From contig NZ_VUOB01000021.1 in NCBI RefSeq assembly GCF_008386585.1, positions 1-64,000 of the forward strand: a stretch of DNA of 64,000 bases, written 5' to 3'. Positions 1 through 9,208 of the stretch are shown here, in pieces. The position numbers and the translations under genes were made by a program. This DNA comes from Solihabitans fulvus. Lineage in GTDB: Bacteria; Actinomycetota; Actinomycetes; Mycobacteriales; Pseudonocardiaceae. Every line of letters begins with the position of its first letter. The first letter of the stretch is position 1. The notes under the pieces are model-generated. The model worked only from the letters and a program-made list of their open reading frames with translations, searched no databases and was not told where the DNA came from.

Positions 1-46
1 CCGGCCCCGGCAGGACACACCCGCCGGGGACGGCCGGGAGCACCTG

Positions 47-214
47 CTAGGGGGTGTCCCGTGGATCTTGTCCGCGCTAGCCGGGCCGAGGCGGCCCCTG
101 ACGGCACCGCCGGACCACCCGAATACAACCCGGTATGAGGCCGGCCCGGCGGCACCGCCAGGAACCACCTCGATCCCGACTCCCATCGAACAAGACCCGC
201 AGGACACCCCCTAG
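47..214 (+). mobile_element. MITE-like non-autonomous element, copy A (168 bp)
   Basis: The segment begins and ends with CTAG and has imperfect terminal inverted repeats of roughly 28 bp that start CTAGGGGGTGTCC. A second copy of exactly the same length lies in inverted orientation at 42688-42855, with about seven mismatches (roughly 96% identity by eye). It carries no transposase and is too short for one, so a non-autonomous element mobilised in trans is inferred. The terminal CTAG may be a duplicated target, as seen with several IS5- and IS630-type transposases; the family was not determined. Confidence 0.8.
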
Positions 215-1249
215 ACCGCGCTCCGACGCGATCGACTCCCGAGCAGCCGGCAGCCCAGGACGCCGAGCCCCGGCCACACCGCGAGGGCGCCGAGGCCGAC
301 CACCGTCTCGAGCACCGCCACCAGCCCGCCGAACACGACAAGCAACAGCAACGACACCCGCAGGGCGTCGCCCCACTCGCTCACCACCCGGTCAACCAGG
401 CACCACCAGGACCGGCTCACGCGGCGATGACGCGGACCGGTGCCGCAGCACCGCGTCGGCACGATCCTGGCGCCGGGGTCCTGCGAAAACGTTGAGGCGC
501 CGCCGATCTCCTGCCGCGACCGACCGCGAGGTCTCGACGGTCGGTCACCGATCGCCCGGTCGGTGACCCGATGAGATGAGGTTCTACCCCCGTTCTGGGC
601 TGGTGAGCTGAATCCGGCTGGTCCTACACTGGCCATGTTGTTATTCCCTATGTCCTACGGCTGTTGGGTGACAACGACCGCGCGGCTCCCTGTGACAGCA
701 GGGAGCCGCGTTGTGTGTGGCTCCCGAGATTCCGCGGCGCGACCGAACGTCCCACCGAAGGAATCTCGCCCCACGGAAGGAAATAATGCCCGAACAAATC
801 TTTGCGCTGGTGGTGTAGGGCGACAGGAGCGGCGGGTGGCCCCGTTCTCACGTCGAACGGCCGAGTGACCTTCACTTCGACCTATCGGCCACGCGCAAAA
901 CCTGAAACGCTGTCACGTCAACCATTCAACGCGTGATGTCACCCTATCGAGTGAGGCCGGGATTCGGGTTCGTCCGCGATGTCGGGTTGTCCTCGCGAGG
1001 TGTCGCGCGCGACTGCTGCATTCAGGTGGCTCGACGCGGCCCAACGGGTCGCCGGAGCGCGTCGGATTATTCGCATAGCGGGGCACGGAACCGGACGATG
1101 TCGGCGCGGCGGCCCGAATCGGCGCATCGCCGCGCGATGGGCGGAACCGATCAGCGGGGTCCGACCACCCGATCCCCGGCCAACACCCGGCCGGAGACCC
1201 CGGCCGGCAGGTCGTCGGACCCGCCGGCCAGGGACGCGGACACTCGACG
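215..1249. other. Non-coding stretch, no convincing gene
   Basis: About 1 kb between the MITE and the stop of the lyase gene. Open frames here are high-GC artefacts rich in Arg, Pro and Ser, without family resemblance. The parts worth noting are the hairpin at 681-710 and, downstream, a good ribosome site (GGAAGGAAATA) before a ten-codon frame, ATG at 787 to TAG at 817, reading MPEQIFALVV. That micro-frame may be a leader peptide or the remnant of a lost gene. Confidence 0.5.
681..710. terminator. Strong 12-bp stem-loop
   Basis: Perfect inverted repeat CGCGGCTCCCTG / CAGGGAGCCGCG with a six-base loop, followed on the plus strand by a short GT-rich stretch rather than a clean U-tract. It could be a terminator or attenuator ahead of the ten-codon frame at 787-819. 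There is no annotated gene immediately upstream. Confidence 0.45.
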
Positions 1250-2635
1250 TCAGGCTGAGTTCGGCCCGACATCGTTGGTGGTCAACGGAATCCTGGTGAC
1301 GCCGCTGGCCACGTACTCGTCCGCGCCGATGTCGAACACGCCGACCCGCGCCTGAAGGTCGAAGTCCTTCGCGGCGTAGGGATAGCTGCCCACCGAGGCG
1401 TTGATCGCCGGGCTGCCCGAGGTCAGCCGGAACAGCCCGGCGGCGTCCTTGGTCAGCTTCGGGTCGACCGACCGGTAGCCGCCCGTCGGGATGGAGCCAG
1501 GGGCCGTGCCCCACACGATGTTGCCCTGGTACTTGACGATCGAGCCGGTCGGCATGGCCACCGCGCTGCCCGAGGTGCCCACCATGATGTTGTCGGCGAG
1601 CACGCAGTCCTTCGGATCGAACTTGCCGCCGTCGCCGTGCACCAGGTCGCCCGAGCCCAACAGGGTGTTGAACGCCACGGTGTCCCGGTCCGGCCGGTCG
1701 TGCAGCTTGCTGGTCGGCCCGCTGTCGGCCTCGTCGCCGGACCCGAACACGATGTCCCTGCCGCCGGTGTTGGCCACGTAGTTGTTGACGATCCGGTGGT
1801 CGTTGCCGTGGAAGCGGATTCCGGAGTCGAACAGCAGGTTGCCCTCGACCACGCTGCGGTTGCCGTGCCGAAGCACGATGTAGCCCCGGCTGTCGCGGAT
1901 GGTGTTGTAGCGGACGATGTTGTCCGACGACTTGACCGAGATCGCCTCGATATCGCCGTTGGCCTTCTCGAACAGGTTGTACTCGAGGATCGCGTTCGCC
2001 GAATACGACTGGTGGTCGCTCAGCCCGAGCCGGATGGACTCGCCGCCGTTGGCTCCGGCGAAGGCGTGGTTGTAGAAGTAGTTGTGGTGCACCCACACCC
2101 GCTTGGCCATGTCGTTGGCCGGCCCGAGGATCTGGAGGAACACGCCCTGGCTGGTGCGGTCGTGGAAGATGTTGTGGTCGACCTGCGCGTCGTCGCCGGA
2201 GACCGTGAACCAGTTGCCGGCTCCGGTCAGCTGCACGTCGTTGCGGGTGAGCTGGATGTGGGTGCTGCCGGGCGGCACCTGGAGCGAGCCGCCGTGCCGC
2301 AGCTGGAAGCCCCTGAGCACCACATAGGAGGCCCCGGAGAAGGCGAACCCGGTCGATCCGGTGATCCGCGCCCTGCCGATGTGCTCGGCGCTGACCGTGA
2401 TCGGCGCGGTCGCGGTGCCGGAACGCCGGATCGTGACGGCGGTGCCCGCGTTGTAGACGCCGTCCGCCAGCAGCACCTCGTCGCCCGGCTTTGCCGCGTC
2501 CACCGCGCTCTGTAGCGCGGCCAGCGAGGTGACCCGCACGGAGTGCGGCGAACTCGCCCCCGACGCGGCTCCTGTGCACCACAGCGTGACCATCAGCGCG
2601 CCGACGAGCCCGGCCGCCACTCGTGTCGTTTTCAT
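1250..2635 (-). CDS. Secreted polysaccharide lyase, PL6 (alginate lyase/chondroitinase B-like)
   Basis: A 461-residue protein with an N-terminal Sec signal (basic MKTTR, hydrophobic core, small residues near ASGA around residue 26). The mature part is a right-handed beta-helix made of repeated N-x-I/V turns. The PL6 catalytic pair is visible: Lys235 in AISVKSS and Arg256 in VLRHGN, which in the family act as Bronsted base and acid in beta-elimination of uronic-acid polysaccharides. The start is the ATG that opens the signal peptide; longer in-frame extensions lack one. It is monocistronic and divergent from the MFS gene. Substrate (alginate, dermatan or other) cannot be decided from sequence. 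Extracellular action is inferred from the signal. Confidence 0.85.
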   Translation of the reverse strand: MKTTRVAAGLVGALMVTLWCTGAASGASSPHSVRVTSLAALQSAVDAAKPGDEVLLADGVYNAGTAVTIRRSGTATAPITVSAEHIGRARITGSTGFAFSGASYVVLRGFQLRHGGSLQVPPGSTHIQLTRNDVQLTGAGNWFTVSGDDAQVDHNIFHDRTSQGVFLQILGPANDMAKRVWVHHNYFYNHAFAGANGGESIRLGLSDHQSYSANAILEYNLFEKANGDIEAISVKSSDNIVRYNTIRDSRGYIVLRHGNRSVVEGNLLFDSGIRFHGNDHRIVNNYVANTGGRDIVFGSGDEADSGPTSKLHDRPDRDTVAFNTLLGSGDLVHGDGGKFDPKDCVLADNIMVGTSGSAVAMPTGSIVKYQGNIVWGTAPGSIPTGGYRSVDPKLTKDAAGLFRLTSGSPAINASVGSYPYAAKDFDLQARVGVFDIGADEYVASGVTRIPLTTNDVGPNSA

Positions 2636-2848
2636 CCCGATCCTGTCTGTCGGTGAAGAGCGGCGGCGGCCCCCCACCGTAGCGTGAAAGCGTTTACCGT
2701 TGGTTTCACGCCCGCGCCATTCGTCCGGACCACTCGGCGCACGTGCACGCCCGTGACGGGTTCGCGCCACTTTGGTGATTCAGGATCATCCCGCGACTAC
2801 GCCATGCCATGGTGGCCTGATCCAGCGTGGGCGAGGCCAGGGGGCGAC

Positions 2849-4123
2849 GTGGCGGACGAGGCGACAGGCACCGAGCGGCCCGCGCGGTTCCGGGACGTGT
2901 TCGCCGTCGGCCAGTTCCGCGTCCTGTGGCTCGCGCACGCGCAGTCCAGGATCGGCGACCAGCTCGCGCGGGTCGCCCTGTCGGTGTTGGTGTTCGACCG
3001 AACCCACTCGCCGGCCTGGACGGCGCTGACCTTCGCGATGACCATCCTGCCCAACCTCGCGGGCGGGGCGCTGCTGGCCGGCCTGGCCGACCGCCTCCCA
3101 CGCCGCACCGTGATGGTGGTCGCCGACGTGGCGCGCGCCGCGCTGGTCGCGGTGATGGCGTTGCCCGGCCAACCGATCGCGGTCATGGTGGTGCTGCTGT
3201 GCCTGGTGCAGCTGCCCGCCGCGCCGTTCTCCGCCGCCCGCAACGCGATCCTGCCCGCGATCCTGTCCGGCGACCGGTACGTGGTCGGCGTCGCCGTCAT
3301 GCGCACCACCGACCAGCTCGGCCTGGTCGGCGGCATCGGCGTCGGCGCCGCCCTGGTGACCGCGCTCGGCACCCGGACGACGCTGGTGATCGACGCGGCC
3401 ACCTTCGCCCTGTCGGCCGCGCTGATCGCACTCGGCGTGCGCGCGCATCGCCCACCGGGCAACGACATCAGCGGTCACTCGCCGCGCTCGTGGTGGCAGT
3501 CGCTGCGGGCGGGGGCGACCCTGGTGCTCGGCGACCGGCGGCTCCGCGCGCTCGTGGGACTGGCCTGTGTCAACGGTTTCTACGTCATCCCCGAGGGCAT
3601 CGCGGTGCCCTACGCGGCACATATCCACGGCGGGACACCGGCGGTCGGCTGGCTGCTCGCCGCGATCCCCGCAGGCTCGGTCCTCGGCATGCTGACCCTC
3701 AAGAACGTCCGCCCGGACTGGCGGTTGCGCGCGATGGGCCCGCTGGCCGTCGCCAGCTGCGCGATCCTGCTACCGACCTGGCTTGCTCCGGTCCTGGTGG
3801 TCTCGGTGGCGCTGTGGGCGCTGTCGGGGTTCTTCTCCGCGCACGACATGGTCGTGCAGGCCACGTTCGTGCGGAACGTGCCCGACGCGTCCAGGGGCCA
3901 GGCCATCGGCCTGGCGAGCGCGGCGATGCAGACCGCGCAGGGCCTCGGCATCGTCGCGGCCGGACTGCTCGCCCAGGTGCTCACGCCGGCCGCCGTGGTC
4001 GGTCTCGCCGGCGCGACAGGGGTGCTGGCCGCCGCCCTCGCGGCCTCGGCATGGGCGCGCGCGGCCTCGCCCCGACCCTCGGTGGGGCGGGGCGAGGCCG
4101 GCCTCGACGCGGCCAGCGGCTGA
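2849..4123 (+). CDS. MFS transporter (MFS_3/DHA3-like)
   Basis: About 424 residues with roughly 11-12 hydrophobic segments. The first loop reads GLADRLPRRTVM, the MFS motif-A position (GxLaDrxgrrxxl). The pattern fits the proton-driven DHA3-type exporters of macrolides and siderophores. The start is uncertain: GTG 2849 has AGGGGG a few bases upstream, and an in-frame ATG at 2804 is the alternative; neither changes the membrane core. The 3' end contains an 11-bp self-complementary stretch (4063-4073 / 4089-4099) that may assist termination. Its neighbours do not point to a substrate. Confidence 0.8.
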   Translation: MADEATGTERPARFRDVFAVGQFRVLWLAHAQSRIGDQLARVALSVLVFDRTHSPAWTALTFAMTILPNLAGGALLAGLADRLPRRTVMVVADVARAALVAVMALPGQPIAVMVVLLCLVQLPAAPFSAARNAILPAILSGDRYVVGVAVMRTTDQLGLVGGIGVGAALVTALGTRTTLVIDAATFALSAALIALGVRAHRPPGNDISGHSPRSWWQSLRAGATLVLGDRRLRALVGLACVNGFYVIPEGIAVPYAAHIHGGTPAVGWLLAAIPAGSVLGMLTLKNVRPDWRLRAMGPLAVASCAILLPTWLAPVLVVSVALWALSGFFSAHDMVVQATFVRNVPDASRGQAIGLASAAMQTAQGLGIVAAGLLAQVLTPAAVVGLAGATGVLAAALAASAWARAASPRPSVGRGEAGLDAASG

Positions 4124-4177
4124 CCGCCCGGGAAACACCGGGCCGAGCACCGCTGGGTGGGCGAGCAGGGATCACGT

Positions 4178-4210
4178 CCAGGTGTTCTCACGCCGCCAGG
4201 TGTTCTCACG
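4178..4210. repeat. Tandem 18-bp direct repeat
   Basis: CCAGGTGTTCTCACG occurs twice (4178-4192 and 4196-4210) with an 18-bp period. It lies between the MFS gene and the diguanylate cyclase gene. Further right, GGTAAC (near 4281) and GTTACC (near 4312) form a widely spaced inverted repeat ahead of the cyclase gene. Both could be regulator sites; no cognate regulator is adjacent. Confidence 0.5.
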
Positions 4211-4394
4211 CATGACCGTTCACCTCCTTCGTGACGGGCCCGCTGTCCCGCCCATGCCCATGGCCTCGTTGCGCCAACCGGGTAACGCTCCAATGGTCTC
4301 CCAGGAGAACAGTTACCACGTGTGCCAGTTCGGTTACGCTGGCCGACACGAACGTGGGCATGCGTCCTCGTGAGACACCGGGGGGTGTCGCCAG

Positions 4395-5720
4395 GTGAGC
4401 AGACCATGGCGATGGGTCCGAGGCCACGAACTGTGGACCACGCCCCGTCCTGTCCTGAGTTACGTCCTCGCGGTCGACCTACTTGCGGTGGCGGCGACCG
4501 CCGCGACGGCCGGACTGCTGCCGATCACCGGGGCCGACTGGACCCGGCTGGCGATCCTCATCGGCTGCTCGATCGTGCACGTCGAGCTGTCCCGCAGCAT
4601 CGAACGGGTCCGCAAACTGGCCGCGGGGTCGGGGCCGTTCGTGGACGGGTTGACGCCGTGGCACTTCGCCGCCGTGCTCGTGCTGCCCGCCCCGCTGGCC
4701 AGCGCGCTGGTGGTGTTCACCCAGACCTACGTGTGGCTGCGGGTCTGGCGCGGCCGACGCCCGCTGTACAAGTGGGTGTTCTCCGCCGCGACCGTGCTGC
4801 TGGCCACCCAGGCCTCCGCCATCGTCCTCGCCGCCGCGCCGGGCGCGCACCCGGGGATTCCCTTGGGATGGCTCGGTATTGCGCTGGTGCTGGTGGCGGC
4901 GGTGCTGCGCTGGCTGATCAACTACGCGCTCATCCTCGGCGCGATCCTGGTGTCCTCACCGGATCTGCGCGCGGCGCAGATCGTCAGCGAGTTCAGCGAG
5001 CAGGTGATCGAGGCGGGCGCGCTCGGCCTCGGCCTTGCCGCGGCCGGCCTCCTGGAGTTCGATCCCCGGCTGCTGGTCGGGATCATCCTCGGCCTGGTCG
5101 CCATGCACCGGGGCGTGCTGCTCACCCAGTTCCGGCACGCCTCCCGCACCGACGGCAAGACCGGCCTGTACACCCCGACGTGGTGGCACCAGATCGCCGA
5201 GAGCGCGCTGCGCCGCGCGGTGGCCACGCGCACCAGCGTGGCCGTGCTGATGCTGGACCTCGACCACTTCAAGCGCCTCAACGACACCTTCGGCCACCTG
5301 GCGGGCGACGAGGTGCTGCGCGCGGTCGCCGACGCGATCACCGAGACGGTCCGCAGCTACGACGCGGCCTGCCGTTGGGGCGGTGAGGAGTTCGCCATCC
5401 TGCTGCCCGAGGTCAACGTCACCGAGCTGCGCGCGATCGCCGAACGCATCCGCAACCAGGTCAAGGCGCTCGTCCTCGACGTCGCCGCGACCGACCAGAC
5501 CGCGCCGCCGCAGGTGACCGGCCTGACCATCTCCATCGGCGGCGCGCTCTATCCCAGCCCCGGCATCACCGGCCTCGACGACCTCCAGCTCGCCGCGGAC
5601 ACCGCGCTGTACGGCGCGAAGGAGGCCGGCAGGGACCGCGTCCACCTCGCCAGCTCGCCCGAAGTGGCGGCGGCGCACGAGGAGGACGAGGTGTCGCGCC
5701 AGGACCGTCGTCATCCCTGA
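4395..5720 (+). CDS. Membrane diguanylate cyclase (GGDEF)
   Basis: 441 residues. Residues 20-245 form about six or seven membrane segments of a MASE-like sensor; residues 250-425 form a GGDEF domain that makes c-di-GMP from two GTP. The active-site loop is GGEEF (329-333). The RxxD inhibitory site is present as RSYD (320-323), five residues before it, so product feedback is expected. The metal-binding and substrate segment LDLDHFKRLND (287-297) is intact. The start is GTG with GGGGGTG about seven bases upstream. In actinomycetes c-di-GMP acts through BldD on development and secondary metabolism. It is monocistronic and ends in a strong shared terminator. Confidence 0.9.
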   Translation: MSRPWRWVRGHELWTTPRPVLSYVLAVDLLAVAATAATAGLLPITGADWTRLAILIGCSIVHVELSRSIERVRKLAAGSGPFVDGLTPWHFAAVLVLPAPLASALVVFTQTYVWLRVWRGRRPLYKWVFSAATVLLATQASAIVLAAAPGAHPGIPLGWLGIALVLVAAVLRWLINYALILGAILVSSPDLRAAQIVSEFSEQVIEAGALGLGLAAAGLLEFDPRLLVGIILGLVAMHRGVLLTQFRHASRTDGKTGLYTPTWWHQIAESALRRAVATRTSVAVLMLDLDHFKRLNDTFGHLAGDEVLRAVADAITETVRSYDAACRWGGEEFAILLPEVNVTELRAIAERIRNQVKALVLDVAATDQTAPPQVTGLTISIGGALYPSPGITGLDDLQLAADTALYGAKEAGRDRVHLASSPEVAAAHEEDEVSRQDRRHP

Positions 5721-5747
5721 GAGCGGTCGCGCCGTTCTCACTGGTCC

Positions 5748-5789
5748 ACGAGCGCCGGGCGGGGCGACGGTGCCCCGCCCGGCGCTCGT
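5748..5789. terminator. Bidirectional terminator hairpin (18-bp stem)
   Basis: Perfect 18-bp stem (ACGAGCGCCGGGCGGGGC and its complement) with loop GACGGT, lying between the convergent diguanylate cyclase and serine hydrolase genes. There is no U-tract, as is usual for actinomycete terminators. Confidence 0.8.
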
Positions 5790-5808
5790 CGACGGAACAG
5801 GGCGCGCG

Positions 5809-7152
5809 TCAGGAGGTCCGCGTGAGCCGCAGCGCGGTCCGGAAACCGAACTCCACCATGGCAACCCCGCCCTGTTCGTCCCGCAGGAAGCGGGCGCTCG
5901 GCCTGCGGGTGTCCGTCGCCCTGGCCACCACGTCGTCGGCCACGAAGGCGACCTCGAAGGCGGGCGGGGAGTCGATCTCGTGGCCGACCACGACCATCCG
6001 CGCCACCAGGGCGTCGTCTAGCACGGAGAAGTCGAACACCAGGTTGCCCGTCTCGTAGCGTCCGGCGTACTCGGCCAACTGCTGCGGCGACCGGGGCAAC
6101 GTCCGCTTGTTCTCGATCGGCGGCAGGCCCGCCAGGTTCTCCAGGCACCAGTCGACCACCTTGGGCCCCAACACCGAACCGCCGGAACTGTTGGTCAGCA
6201 CGGTGACGGCGAACTCCTCGCTCGGCAGCGTGACGAACTCCGACAGCTGGAGGTTGCTCACGTTGCCGCCGTGCCGAACCAGTTCGGCTCCGCCGTGCCG
6301 CAGCCGAATCCAGCTCAGCCCGATCTCCTCGGCGGGGAACGCGGCCGCGCGCTGCGGGCGCCACAGCGCGGCCCTGGTGTCGTCGCTGATCGGTGGCGTG
6401 CCGTCCGCCTGTCCCGTCAGGAAGAACCGGGCCCAGCGGAGCTGGTCTCGGGCCGTGGACCACAGCCCGCCTGCCGGCGCGGCCGACCGCGGCAGGCCGA
6501 TGGTGTGCGCGACGGCGGCGACGCCCTCGCGCACGGTGTGGCCGACCGCGTGCCGGCGGGTGAGCACGTCCCACGGCAGGAACATCGAGTCGTTCATGCC
6601 CAACGGTTCCAGCAGCCGCGTGCGCACCAGGTCCTCGAACGGGGTGTCCGACACGACCTCGGCGACGCGGCCAGCGAGCATGAACCCGGTGTTGCTGTAG
6701 GAGAACACCTCGCCGGGCGGGAACACCTGCGGCAGCTCGTCGAACTGGTCGGCCGCGCCGGCGAGCGCGTCCGTCCCCCAGCCGGTGTCGATGCCCACGT
6801 CCCCGAGGAAACCGGCCGAGTGGGTCAGCAGGTGCCGCAGCGTGATCGTCTTCCTGGCGAGCGGATCGGCCAGCCGGAGGCCGGGGAGGTACTCCACGAT
6901 CGGCTCGTCCAGCCCGAGCAGGCCGTCCTCGGCCAGGGCGAGCACCGCGGCCGCGGTGAACGTCTTGCTCGTCGAGCCGATCATGAACAGCGTGTCATCG
7001 ACGACCGGCGACGCGGTGTCCACACTGGACACTCCCGTGGTGAGCACCGACTCCTCGCCGCCGTGCAGGACACCCACCACGGCACCGGGCACGTTGGCCT
7101 CCAGCGCCCACTGATCGAGCAGGACCTGGAGTTCCTCGCTGGTCTTCGGCAC
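5809..7152 (-). CDS. Beta-lactamase-family serine hydrolase
   Basis: 447 residues. The class C beta-lactamase/DD-peptidase fold (PF00144) is indicated by the SxxK nucleophile motif STSK (Ser60-Lys63) and the YxN motif YSN (152-154), followed by HTVREG and AGGLWSTARD, typical of this family. The last hundred residues look like the beta-barrel tail found in many of these hydrolases. No signal peptide or lipobox is seen, so it is probably cytoplasmic; the substrate may be an ester or D-amino peptide. GTG start with AGAGG about nine bases upstream. Real resistance function is not implied. Confidence 0.85.
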   Translation of the reverse strand: MPKTSEELQVLLDQWALEANVPGAVVGVLHGGEESVLTTGVSSVDTASPVVDDTLFMIGSTSKTFTAAAVLALAEDGLLGLDEPIVEYLPGLRLADPLARKTITLRHLLTHSAGFLGDVGIDTGWGTDALAGAADQFDELPQVFPPGEVFSYSNTGFMLAGRVAEVVSDTPFEDLVRTRLLEPLGMNDSMFLPWDVLTRRHAVGHTVREGVAAVAHTIGLPRSAAPAGGLWSTARDQLRWARFFLTGQADGTPPISDDTRAALWRPQRAAAFPAEEIGLSWIRLRHGGAELVRHGGNVSNLQLSEFVTLPSEEFAVTVLTNSSGGSVLGPKVVDWCLENLAGLPPIENKRTLPRSPQQLAEYAGRYETGNLVFDFSVLDDALVARMVVVGHEIDSPPAFEVAFVADDVVARATDTRRPSARFLRDEQGGVAMVEFGFRTALRLTRTS

Positions 7153-7309
7153 GCGCGCCGCCTCTCACCCGGTTGTCGCCACGATGGCACCACCGTGTCA
7201 CTGCGGCGCGGCCGCCGGTCCGTCAGAGGCGACGAACACTGGCTGCCGGCTTCGTCGGCTATCACCAACCCGGTGCGTCTGGCCCGCGCACGGCGCGGGC
7301 GCGCGGTGC

Positions 7310-7639
7310 TCACTCGCGCACGGCAAGGACCACGGTCAGGGCCTGGCCCTCCTCCACGCGTTCGTTCCTGCGCACCTGCGCCTTCACCGGAACGACGTAG
7401 CGGCCGTCCTTGGGGAACAGGGAGGTCCGCCAGGTGGTCGCGCCGATGGTGGCGGTCACCGGGATCATGCCCCAGCCATAGCTGACGAACCTGGAGAGAT
7501 CCTCCAGTTCCCGACACTGCTCGTCGGGAACGGTGACGAAGTACCACGGCGAAGGTCCCCGCCAGTACCAGAGTTCGCCGCTGAACGTGAGCTGCACCCG
7601 GTCAGTCGCCTTCCCGCTCGCCGTGGCACCACGGGTCAC
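7310..7639 (-). CDS. DUF1905 domain protein
   Basis: 109 residues. The segment from about residue 17, with GELWYWRG, PWYFVTVP, GMIPVTATIG and RTSLFPKDGRYVVPVKAQVR, matches the small all-beta DUF1905 family, whose role is unknown. It starts with GTG 12 bases after the stop of the DinB-like gene, so the two are probably co-transcribed. The first 15 residues are not conserved-looking and an internal start is possible. Confidence 0.7.
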   Translation of the reverse strand: MTRGATASGKATDRVQLTFSGELWYWRGPSPWYFVTVPDEQCRELEDLSRFVSYGWGMIPVTATIGATTWRTSLFPKDGRYVVPVKAQVRRNERVEEGQALTVVLAVRE

Positions 7640-7651
7640 CGTCGAGGGCGG

Positions 7652-8182
7652 TCATCGCGGGGCGTCCTCGCCGACGCGGCCGTCGATGGCCTCCCGGATC
7701 AGGTCGGCGTGACCGCTGTGGCGGGCGTACTCCTCGATCATGTCGACCAGGAGCCGACGCAGGCTCGGCACGCCCCAGCCGGGGAACTCCTGTCCCCGCG
7801 CGCGGTCCAGCCCGCCGTCCGCCATGGCCTCGGCGATGAGGCCGCGGGACCGTTCGACGGCCGCGCGCCAGTCCCGCCACACCGCGTCGGGGTCGTCGGC
7901 GGCCGTCCACACCCAGTCGCTGTCCCAGTCCTCGGCGGACCAGACGGGCTGTGGCACGCGGCCGTGCAGCTTCCACTCGAACGAGCTCTGCTCGACCCGC
8001 ACGAGATGGCGCAGCAGCCCGCCGAGGGTGATGGCGGAGGTTCCCACGGTGGTGGCCATCGCGGCGGCGTCGAGGTCGGCGCACTTCCACTCGAGCACCC
8101 TGCGATTGCGTTCGAGGGTGCCGAGCAGGGTGTCGAGCTCGTTGCCGGCGACCGGTGGTTCGGTGATCAGGTCCTGGGTCAT
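7652..8182 (-). CDS. DinB/DUF664 family protein
   Basis: About 176 residues. The DinB-like four-helix bundle pattern is recognisable: LDTLLGTLERNRRVLEWKCADLD at the start, TLGGLLRHLVRVEQSSFEWKL with a metal-type His, and RRLLVDMIEEYARHSGHADLIREAIDG with the terminal HxxxH-like site (H-S-G-H). Many actinobacterial members are mycothiol-dependent enzymes, but the reaction here is unknown. The start is taken at MTQDLI because the upstream extension is Ser/Gly-rich and overlaps the divergent WYL promoter. The divergent WYL regulator probably controls this pair. Confidence 0.75.
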   Translation of the reverse strand: MTQDLITEPPVAGNELDTLLGTLERNRRVLEWKCADLDAAAMATTVGTSAITLGGLLRHLVRVEQSSFEWKLHGRVPQPVWSAEDWDSDWVWTAADDPDAVWRDWRAAVERSRGLIAEAMADGGLDRARGQEFPGWGVPSLRRLLVDMIEEYARHSGHADLIREAIDGRVGEDAPR

Positions 8183-8241
8183 GACGTGGACGATACGATC
8201 GCTCCCGGACGATCCGCTTCCTGAATCCGATGGTGGTCGCG

Positions 8242-9198
8242 ATGTCACTCGAGGTGAGCCCCACCGCGCGCGCCCTGCTGGCGCTCGAGCTGATCCAGAA
8301 CAAGCCGGGGGTCACCGGGGAGGCCCTTGCGGCCCGCATCGGGGTGTCCGACCGGGCGGCCCGCAGGTACGTCGGCATCCTGCGGGAGGCCGGCGTGCCC
8401 ATCGAGTCGGTCAGCGGACCGTACGGCGGGTACCGGATCGGGCGCGGGCTGCGCGTCGCGCCGCTGATGTTCAACGCGCCGGAGGCGCTCGGCCTGGTGA
8501 TGGCGGTGCTCCAGGGGTGGCACGGGGGCACCGACGGGGACCACCCCGTGGCCACCGCGCTCGGCAAGATCGTGCGCGTGCTGCCGGCCTCGGCGGCCGC
8601 CCCGGTCGAGGCCATGCGCCGGGTGAGCGCCCAAAACCCCGGCGACGCGGCCGCGAGCCCGGACCCGCAGCTCACCGCAGCCGTGGCGCAGGCGTGCGAG
8701 AGCCGCCGCAGGCTCCGGATCCGATACCGCACGAGCAGCGCCGACGGCCGGGAGATGGTCGTCGACCCGTGGGCCGTCGTGGTGCGGCACGGGCGGTGGT
8801 ACCTGCTGTGCTGGTCGCACACCGCCGACGCCCGCAGGGTGCTGCGGGTCGACCGGATCACGCAGGCGGAGCCGATCGAGGGCTCCTACGATCCCCCGGC
8901 CGACCAGGACCCGGTGCGCGAGGTCGAGGAGCACCTGGCGGACGGGTGGAGGTACGAGGTCGAGGTCCGCATCGACGCGCCCGTGGAGCTGGCGGCGCGG
9001 TGCGTTTCCCGGACGCTGGGCCGGCTGAGCCCCGTCGACGCGCAGAGCTGCCTGCTGCACGGCAGCACCGACAACCCTCGCTGGTACGCCGGGCAGCTCG
9101 CGGCGATGGAGCTGCCGTTCACGGTGCTCGGCTCGGCGGAGGTGCGGGCCGGGGTGCTGGCCCTCGCGGACCGGCTGGCGCGGGCCGCAAAGGGCTAG
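8242..9198 (+). CDS. WYL-domain transcriptional regulator (YafY-type)
   Basis: About 318 residues. The N-terminal winged helix (residues 5-65, GEALAARIGVSDRAARRYVGILREAGVPI) is followed by the middle linker and a WYL domain with WAVVVRHGRWYLLCWSH (Trp-Tyr-Leu core) near residue 180, then a C-terminal WCX-like extension. WYL proteins bind nucleic acid or nucleotide ligands and often control accessory operons. Two in-frame ATGs are possible, 8230 and 8242; the second has GGTGG upstream. It is divergent from the DinB/DUF1905 pair, which suggests local regulation. Confidence 0.85.
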   Translation: MSLEVSPTARALLALELIQNKPGVTGEALAARIGVSDRAARRYVGILREAGVPIESVSGPYGGYRIGRGLRVAPLMFNAPEALGLVMAVLQGWHGGTDGDHPVATALGKIVRVLPASAAAPVEAMRRVSAQNPGDAAASPDPQLTAAVAQACESRRRLRIRYRTSSADGREMVVDPWAVVVRHGRWYLLCWSHTADARRVLRVDRITQAEPIEGSYDPPADQDPVREVEEHLADGWRYEVEVRIDAPVELAARCVSRTLGRLSPVDAQSCLLHGSTDNPRWYAGQLAAMELPFTVLGSAEVRAGVLALADRLARAAKG

Positions 9199-9208
9199 CG
9201 GGTGTGGC

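Noticed and set aside
650..715. Possible T-box riboswitch (GGGTG...ACCGCG followed by a stem-loop)
   Set aside because: The T-box sequence is interrupted by extra bases, no specifier stem is visible and no aminoacyl-tRNA or amino-acid gene follows.
1637..2515. Long rightward frame opposite the PL6 lyase
   Set aside because: Val/Glu/Gly-rich antisense shadow with no domain; the opposite strand has a clear signal peptide and beta-helix repeats.
4178..4210. CRISPR-like repeat
   Set aside because: Only two copies with a three-base gap; no spacers and no cas genes anywhere in the window.
4206..4427. Leftward 73-codon frame between MFS and diguanylate cyclase genes
   Set aside because: No ribosome site or family resemblance; it overlaps the cyclase promoter and direct repeats.
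5809..7152. Antibiotic-resistance beta-lactamase
   Set aside because: SxxK and YxN motifs are general to this hydrolase family; no export signal and no sign of lactamase specificity.
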